A stretch of DNA of 9,401 nt. Source: Candidatus Roizmanbacteria bacterium RIFCSPHIGHO2_02_FULL_43_11 (GTDB lineage: Bacteria; Patescibacteriota; Microgenomatia; UBA1406; HO2-37-13b). Of this stretch, positions 5,994-9,401 are shown piece after piece; position 1 is the first letter of the stretch; every line of letters starts with the position of its first letter. Position numbers and translations under genes: made by a program. The notes below the pieces were generated by a model. The model saw only the letters and a list, made by a program, of their open reading frames with translations. It had not been told where the DNA came from and did not search any database. Where the stretch lies: NCBI GenBank assembly GCA_001789515.1, contig MFZT01000007.1, positions 1 to 9,401 of the forward strand, given 5' to 3'.

Positions 5994-6890
5994 ATGGAAT
6001 GGATCTTTTTCTCCCTTGTGTCTTCCGCTACGTATGCTTGTGTCATATTCCTAGATAAATATCTGCTGGAGGCCGAGGTTCGGGATTACAACGCAATGCC
6101 GATTTATATGGGTATTGTTGCTGCAATTTTTGCCGCACTGCTTCTACTTGTCTCTGGTTTCCCTGTTGTTCCTTTTCGGGACGCCTATCTTATTACCACC
6201 ACTGGGATCATTATTGCCTATGCCGGTCTATTTTACTTCAAAGCAACGTCATCTGAAGAAGCAAGCCACATTAATATTCTCATTCAATCGGTTCCTGTGA
6301 TGACACTGCTTCTCGCATTTATTTTCTTAAACGAGCGAATTTTGCCCGTCCAGTACGTTGGTTTCATGTTGATCTTAGGGGCTGCTTTAGGAATTTCATA
6401 CCGAAAAGAAGAACACATACTTCTCTCCCCCGCATTATTCCTGATGATGACGTATTGTTTTTTATGGGCCGTATCAAGTGTTCTCATGAAATTTCTGATA
6501 CAAGAGTACCGATTTCTTGACGTGCTAACTTTTGAAAGTTTAGGCATCACAATCGGTTCTTTGATTTTATATATCGGTGTCCCTGCAACACGCAGAGCAT
6601 TTCATACAACCCAAAGACACTTATCTGCAAAAGCTCGTTTGATTATCGGTGTCAATGAGAGCCTCAGCATTCTCGCTAAAGTCATGATGTTCTATGCATT
6701 TTTGCTTGGACCGGTGGCCTTGGTGAGCGTTCTCACAGAAGGCACTCAAGCTTTTTTTGCCCTCGCATATGGGCTTATTCTTACGCTGGCACTGCCAAAA
6801 TTTTTCCACGAAGATATTTCGCCATACGGACTCATAAAAAAGAGCGCCTTTGCAACAACCGCTTTTATTGGTATTTGGTTACTTGTTTAA
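5994..6890 (+). CDS. EamA/DMT-family membrane transporter
   Basis: A 298-aa protein with about ten hydrophobic helices in two halves, typical of the drug/metabolite transporter superfamily. The first EamA half ends in a characteristic block (residues about 98-133: SVPVMTLLLAFIFLNER then a glycine-rich helix with GAALGISYR). The second half has the matching GPVALVSVLTEGTQAFFALAYG segment (about residues 240-261). A full-length family member is close to 300 aa. The substrate cannot be read from sequence; members move amino acids, sugars, nucleotide-sugars or lipid-linked sugars. It is the first gene of a two-gene unit with a DUF2156 protein starting 7 nt after its stop, so a lipid- or amino-acid-related substrate is possible. 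The ATG at 5994 agrees with the promoter position. Confidence 0.88.
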   Translation: MEWIFFSLVSSATYACVIFLDKYLLEAEVRDYNAMPIYMGIVAAIFAALLLLVSGFPVVPFRDAYLITTTGIIIAYAGLFYFKATSSEEASHINILIQSVPVMTLLLAFIFLNERILPVQYVGFMLILGAALGISYRKEEHILLSPALFLMMTYCFLWAVSSVLMKFLIQEYRFLDVLTFESLGITIGSLILYIGVPATRRAFHTTQRHLSAKARLIIGVNESLSILAKVMMFYAFLLGPVALVSVLTEGTQAFFALAYGLILTLALPKFFHEDISPYGLIKKSAFATTAFIGIWLLV

Positions 6891-6897
6891 CCGCTGT

Positions 6898-7803
6898 ATG
6901 TTACCCACATTTCCCGATCAGGAAAAACTTGATATTAAGCATGCCTTGGCTCTCAAAAAATTGCTCGATGGCTACCCTCCTTATTCAGATTTCAACCTTG
7001 TGAGCTTATATAGCTGGAACGTGAAAGATGATATCGAGGTTTCCGAGCTTTACAACAATATCGTCATTAAATTTACTGACTACATCTCCTGTAAACCATA
7101 CTTCTCATTTCTTGGAAAGACCAAAGTGAACACAACTGCACGACTGATATTAATTGGGCTCAAAAAAAGGATACGCTTTCCCGCTCTTAAAAACATTCCC
7201 GCAACAGTAGCAATGCGCATATCAAAGCGACGATATAAAATTCAGGAGGACCGCGATAACTTTGACTATATATATAACATCCGCAATTACTTGGCACTTG
7301 TCGGATCCCCATATAAGAAAAAGCGCAATCTCATCAAAAGGTATCGGGAACTCCATGGTGAAAGAACCGCTATTAAACGCATCACTCTTTCCCAGCCTTC
7401 CACTCAAAAGGCAATCCTTAAGGTTTTTGACCAGTGGAGACGCACAACACTTAAAACGTCACAGTATGCAAAAAATGAGCGCCGAGCACTAATGCGGTAT
7501 TTCACATTTCATACGTTAGGCAAAACACGCAACTACGGCTTTTTTTATGACCGCATACTTATAGGCTTTGCATGTTTCGAACTTTTACCCAACCGTATGG
7601 TTATGTGTCATTTTGAAAAAATTGCAGAAAAAAAGCACGGCATATCCGAATTCTTTTTATATACAGTGCTTAAGATTCTTGCACGACAAGGATACCGGAG
7701 AATCAATTATATGCAGGACTTAGGCATTCCTGGTCTCCGTCACAGAAAAACACTTCTTCGACCTCAGAAATATTTGAAGAAATACATCATTAAGGAAATC
7801 TAA
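6898..7803 (+). CDS. DUF2156 (phosphatidylglycerol lysyltransferase C-terminal, GNAT-like) protein
   Basis: A 301-aa, strongly basic, soluble protein. Family landmarks in order: DFNLVSLYSWN (31-41), NFDYIY (121-126), GSPYKKKRNLIKRY (136-149, the lysine-rich loop), a His-x-Glu-Lys segment (HFEKI, 238-242) and the C-terminal QDLGIPGLRHRK (273-284). These match the double GNAT fold of stand-alone DUF2156 proteins, related to the catalytic half of MprF, which transfers an aminoacyl group from tRNA to a lipid headgroup. The substrate of the stand-alone type is not certain. An in-frame ATG at 6850 would overlap the transporter by 41 nt and add a non-homologous hydrophobic stretch; I prefer the ATG at 6898, 7 nt after the transporter stop. 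No Shine-Dalgarno sequence is seen, which suggests coupling. The 3' end overlaps the convergent decarboxylase gene by 14 nt. Confidence 0.85.
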   Translation: MLPTFPDQEKLDIKHALALKKLLDGYPPYSDFNLVSLYSWNVKDDIEVSELYNNIVIKFTDYISCKPYFSFLGKTKVNTTARLILIGLKKRIRFPALKNIPATVAMRISKRRYKIQEDRDNFDYIYNIRNYLALVGSPYKKKRNLIKRYRELHGERTAIKRITLSQPSTQKAILKVFDQWRRTTLKTSQYAKNERRALMRYFTFHTLGKTRNYGFFYDRILIGFACFELLPNRMVMCHFEKIAEKKHGISEFFLYTVLKILARQGYRRINYMQDLGIPGLRHRKTLLRPQKYLKKYIIKEI

Positions 7804-8179
7804 GGCCACGGTTTTGCTGAAAGACATCGATATCCTCGGTCTTGAACACTCTCTTGAAGTACTCAACCACAAACGCTGTGTCAAAGGGCTTGCATGAGTA
7901 GATATCGGCAGTGAGAAAGCCCTTTTCCGGAAATGTATGCAAACTAATATGCGACTCCTGAATAATAACAAACCCTGACCACCCTCCTGGATCACGCTTA
8001 CTATTTCCTTCAGCAAACACAATATAAGGCTTGATAAGAGATCTCATACCCATTTTTTTCGGGAGCTCTTCCAGAAGAACATAAAGAGCAGTGAGATTAT
8101 TCAAAATTCCCACATCGCACCCATACATATCAAGCATTAAGTGCGGCCCAAAGATCCCCTTCCCGTCTTTTTTTGCCAT
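7790..8179 (-). CDS. speH: SpeD/SpeH-type pyruvoyl-dependent S-adenosylmethionine decarboxylase family protein
   Basis: A 129-aa protein of the small prokaryotic AdoMetDC type. The N-terminus GPHLMLDMYGCD is diagnostic. The self-processing site is in ESHISLHTFPEKG: cleavage before Ser76 would create the pyruvoyl group. His81 and Cys96 keep the +5 and +20 spacing known for Ser63, His68 and Cys83 of the Thermotoga maritima enzyme. AdoMet decarboxylase makes the aminopropyl donor for spermidine. No aminopropyltransferase gene is present in the window, and some SpeD homologues in other bacteria and archaea are known to decarboxylate arginine or ornithine instead, so the substrate is open. An upstream ATG at 8215 would add 12 residues without family support and lies upstream of the promoter -10, so the ATG at 8179 is chosen. 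Confidence 0.9.
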   Translation of the reverse strand: MAKKDGKGIFGPHLMLDMYGCDVGILNNLTALYVLLEELPKKMGMRSLIKPYIVFAEGNSKRDPGGWSGFVIIQESHISLHTFPEKGFLTADIYSCKPFDTAFVVEYFKRVFKTEDIDVFQQNRGLRFP

Positions 8180-8181
8180 AT

Positions 8182-8197
8182 CGACTTTATTGTAGCA
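8182..8197 (-). promoter_or_regulatory. Extended -10 promoter for the SpeD-type gene, near-leaderless
   Basis: On the minus strand TGCTACAAT (8197-8189) is an extended -10 with 5 of 6 matches in the hexamer and the same TGC prefix as the EamA promoter. The predicted start is near 8182, three bases before the ATG at 8179. No clear -35 is visible. Confidence 0.6.
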
Positions 8198-8208
8198 TAA
8201 GCATTTTC

Positions 8209-8237
8209 TTGACATCTACATTCATTGGAAGTAAAGT
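8209..8237 (+). promoter_or_regulatory. Sigma70-type promoter for the response regulator, leaderless position
   Basis: TTGACA (8209-8214, perfect -35) and TAAAGT (8232-8237, 4 of 6 matches) are exactly 17 bp apart. Six bases later comes the ATG at 8244, so the expected start is the A of ATG. It diverges from the SpeD promoter. Confidence 0.7.
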
Positions 8238-8243
8238 GTGACT

Positions 8244-8612
8244 ATGAGCAAGCGTATCCTTGTCGTTGATGACGACGAATACATTCGCGACCTATACGAA
8301 GAAATCCTTAAAGACGCCGGGTATAGCGTTGACATTGCTGTTGACGGTGCAGATGGCTTTACGAAAATGAAAAAAATTGCTTATGACCTTGTTCTGCTAG
8401 ACATTATGATGCCTAAACTCGACGGCATTGAAGTTATGAAGAAACTGAAGACGCAAAAAATCTCCCGTCCGACCGTTTTACTTACAAATCTTGCCCATGA
8501 CCCTGTTATTAAGGAGGGCAAACTTCTTGGAGCAAAAGCATACCTTATTAAAGCAGACCTCACGCCTGACCAGCTTATCATAAAAGTACGGGAGTTAGTT
8601 AAAACTAGTTGA
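8244..8612 (+). CDS. Single-domain response regulator (CheY-like receiver)
   Basis: A 122-aa receiver without output domain. The acidic pocket is Asp9/Asp10 in ILVVDDDE, the phospho-acceptor is Asp53 in LVLLDIMMPKLDG, the switch Thr is Thr81 in VLLTN and the conserved Lys is Lys103. The usual K-P-F after that lysine is replaced by KADLTPD, which I associate with CPR-type regulators. It probably works in a phosphorelay or by protein contact. It could receive phosphate from the histidine kinase at 3209-4663, but nothing in the sequence proves this. A GTG at 8238 would add two residues but lies upstream of the predicted transcript start, so the ATG at 8244 is chosen. The final codons and TGA stop run into the CTAG repeat of region D. 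Confidence 0.93.
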   Translation: MSKRILVVDDDEYIRDLYEEILKDAGYSVDIAVDGADGFTKMKKIAYDLVLLDIMMPKLDGIEVMKKLKTQKISRPTVLLTNLAHDPVIKEGKLLGAKAYLIKADLTPDQLIIKVRELVKTS

Positions 8613-8662
8613 ACTGGTTAAAACTAGATGAACTGGGTGAACTAGTTTTAACTAGATGAACT
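8601..8662. repeat. CTAG repeat array (region D)
   Basis: Units of the type AACTAGTTG, AACTGGTTA, AACTAGATG, AACTGGGTG, AACTAGTTTT and AACTAGATG run at a period of about 9-11 bp, with four CTAG tetramers. The array begins inside the response-regulator reading frame and contains its stop codon (8610-8612). It is more degenerate than the arrays of regions B and C. Confidence 0.85.
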
Positions 8663-8677
8663 GCGGAAGTGGATGCT

Positions 8678-8737
8678 GCCTCACCGTGCTCCAAGCTCCT
8701 ATGCCCTATATGCTCTCTATCCTTCTATCCCTCTATC
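8678..8737 (-). repeat. Purine-rich arm of region D (pyrimidine on + strand)
   Basis: Read on the minus strand this gives GATAGAGGGATAGAAGGATAG (shown here by unit: GATAGAG, GGATAGAA, GGATAG) followed by AGAGCAT, AGGGCAT, AGGAGC and TTGGAGC segments like those of regions A and C. It overlaps the stop codon (8735-8733) and the last arginine codon of the 5-TM gene. The order purine arm then TAGTTCATC-type array is the same as in region C. Confidence 0.8.
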
Positions 8738-9401
8738 TCGTATGCACCAATCTCTTCCCTGTCACTTTTTCTTCAAACTGTTCTATTTGATCAAGCGACT
8801 CCTGACCAAGCACAATTACTTTATGCAGTCTTTCCTTCACTTCTTTATCCTTTGACCGTCTCAGGCTTACCATCGCAAGTTGCCGCATATCATTGATTGG
8901 CTGTCGTAAGTTCACTGCCATTTTTATTATCTTATTAACCAAAAGCGCATCAACTTTATTCTTGATCTCATTGGTTTCCTCCTCAAGGATCAATACTTTC
9001 TTTTCTGCTTGTTTCAGTTGCAGATATTCTCTTTGCAAAAAATATGTTATTGGCACAACACTTAGGAGAGCAATCATCGTGATCAGGTCAATCGTCAAAT
9101 CAATCGAGCCGACATTGGGCATAAAGAGGCCAACAAGTGTCAAGGCAAACATAAGTGTTACAAAGGGCGAGAACATGAATGCCAGAATTATGGCCAGCAG
9201 ATAGAGAAAATAGAAAAATGGCGAGAAGAACCAGCCTGTGACACCTACCCATAGCAGGAGGGCAGCAATAATCGCAAAAAAATACAGGTTTTGAATGAAA
9301 GGACTTTGAACTGCTTTTCGTGCAAATGGCCAGTACAGGAGTCCCGCAGTAGCCGTAAAGATGTAGAGCACGAATAATGAGTTAATTGCCCCTTTTGTAA
9401 C
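8733..9401 (-). CDS. 5-TM protein with coiled coil and degenerate HisKA-like region (5' truncated by window edge)
   Basis: The frame is open to the window edge, giving 222 residues. A GTG at 9371 could be read as a start, but it lies inside a hydrophobic helix that continues upstream (residues NSLFVLYIFTATAG), so the gene probably begins outside the window. Five hydrophobic helices (near residues 9-25, 37-57, 60-78, 80-95, 105-122) are followed by a coiled coil (about 124-157) and a two-helix region (about 158-212). In the latter, MAVNLRQPINDMRQLA sits where a kinase has 'SHELRTPL..I', with the His-Glu pair replaced by Val-Asn. No catalytic ATPase domain follows: the protein stops at the end of this region. 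It looks like a kinase-shaped membrane protein unable to autophosphorylate, perhaps a sensor or dimerisation partner. The HisKA resemblance is an inference. Confidence 0.7.
   Translation of the reverse strand, partial: VTKGAINSLFVLYIFTATAGLLYWPFARKAVQSPFIQNLYFFAIIAALLLWVGVTGWFFSPFFYFLYLLAIILAFMFSPFVTLMFALTLVGLFMPNVGSIDLTIDLITMIALLSVVPITYFLQREYLQLKQAEKKVLILEEETNEIKNKVDALLVNKIIKMAVNLRQPINDMRQLAMVSLRRSKDKEVKERLHKVIVLGQESLDQIEQFEEKVTGKRLVHTR

Noticed and set aside
6850..6897. ATG at 6850 as start of the DUF2156 protein
   Set aside because: It would overlap the transporter gene by 41 nt and adds a hydrophobic stretch that reads as a shadow of the transporter's last helix; the family region fits the ATG at 6898.
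8238..8243. GTG at 8238 as start of the response regulator
   Set aside because: It adds only two residues and lies upstream of the predicted transcript start; MSKRILVVDD from 8244 is a normal receiver N-terminus.
3209..8612. Histidine kinase and response regulator as a cognate two-component pair
   Set aside because: They are about 3.6 kb apart on opposite strands with six unrelated or divergent promoters and genes between them; pairing is possible but not supported by the sequence.

Overview
The window is gene-dense and has moderate GC. It most resembles a Patescibacteria/CPR genome, probably of the Microgenomates group. This placement is inferred from gene content and style: a type IV pilin-like protein with a CPR-type N-terminus, a Wzy_C-type ligase fused to TPRs, a soluble GAF histidine kinase, a CheY-like regulator ending in a K-A-D-L-T-P-D motif, and very short intergenic regions. 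TGA serves as a normal stop (for example the pilin-like gene, the 8-TM gene and the response regulator), so the UGA-recoding Gracilibacteria/Absconditabacteria are excluded. No rRNA, tRNA, CRISPR array or transposase is visible.

Layout. 1-903 (+) is the 3' part of a pilin-like gene with two cysteine-rich C-terminal repeats. 1035-3119 (-) is a membrane O-antigen-ligase/polymerase-like protein with TPRs and a Pro/Thr tail. 3209-4663 (-) is a soluble GAF-HisKA-HATPase histidine kinase. 4845-5132 (-) is an unrecognised 95-aa protein, coupled to 5135-5956 (-), an 8-TM sensor-like membrane protein. 5994-6890 (+) is an EamA/DMT transporter, followed 7 nt later by 6898-7803 (+), a DUF2156 (MprF C-terminal, GNAT-like) acyltransferase. 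7790-8179 (-) is a SpeD/SpeH-type pyruvoyl decarboxylase that overlaps the DUF2156 gene tail to tail by 14 nt. 8244-8612 (+) is a single-domain response regulator. 8733 to the window end (-) is a 5-TM protein with a coiled coil and a degenerate HisKA-like helix pair.

Two sequence-level patterns stand out. First, each gene preceded by a recognisable promoter has a -10 hexamer placed so that transcription should start on, or 3-6 nt before, the A of ATG (7-TM-type sensor gene, EamA, histidine kinase, response regulator, SpeD, ligase). No usable Shine-Dalgarno sequence lies within these predicted leaders, which points to leaderless mRNAs as the local rule. It also settles three start codons. Second, every non-overlapping gene 3' end in the window carries a mosaic of short tandem repeats: a CTAG-rich 9-10-mer array (TAGTTCATC / AACTAGTTAT) and a purine-rich 8-9-mer array (GGATAGAG / AGCGTAGAG). 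The two divergent promoter regions have none. One purine array contains five GGG runs at an exact 8-nt period, a canonical G-quadruplex pattern, just upstream of the histidine-kinase promoter.

Functionally the window mixes cell-surface biology (pilin, glycan ligase, a possible lipid-modifying acyltransferase with a transporter) with signalling parts (kinase, receiver, a sensor module without an output domain, a kinase-like protein without a catalytic domain) and one decarboxylase.
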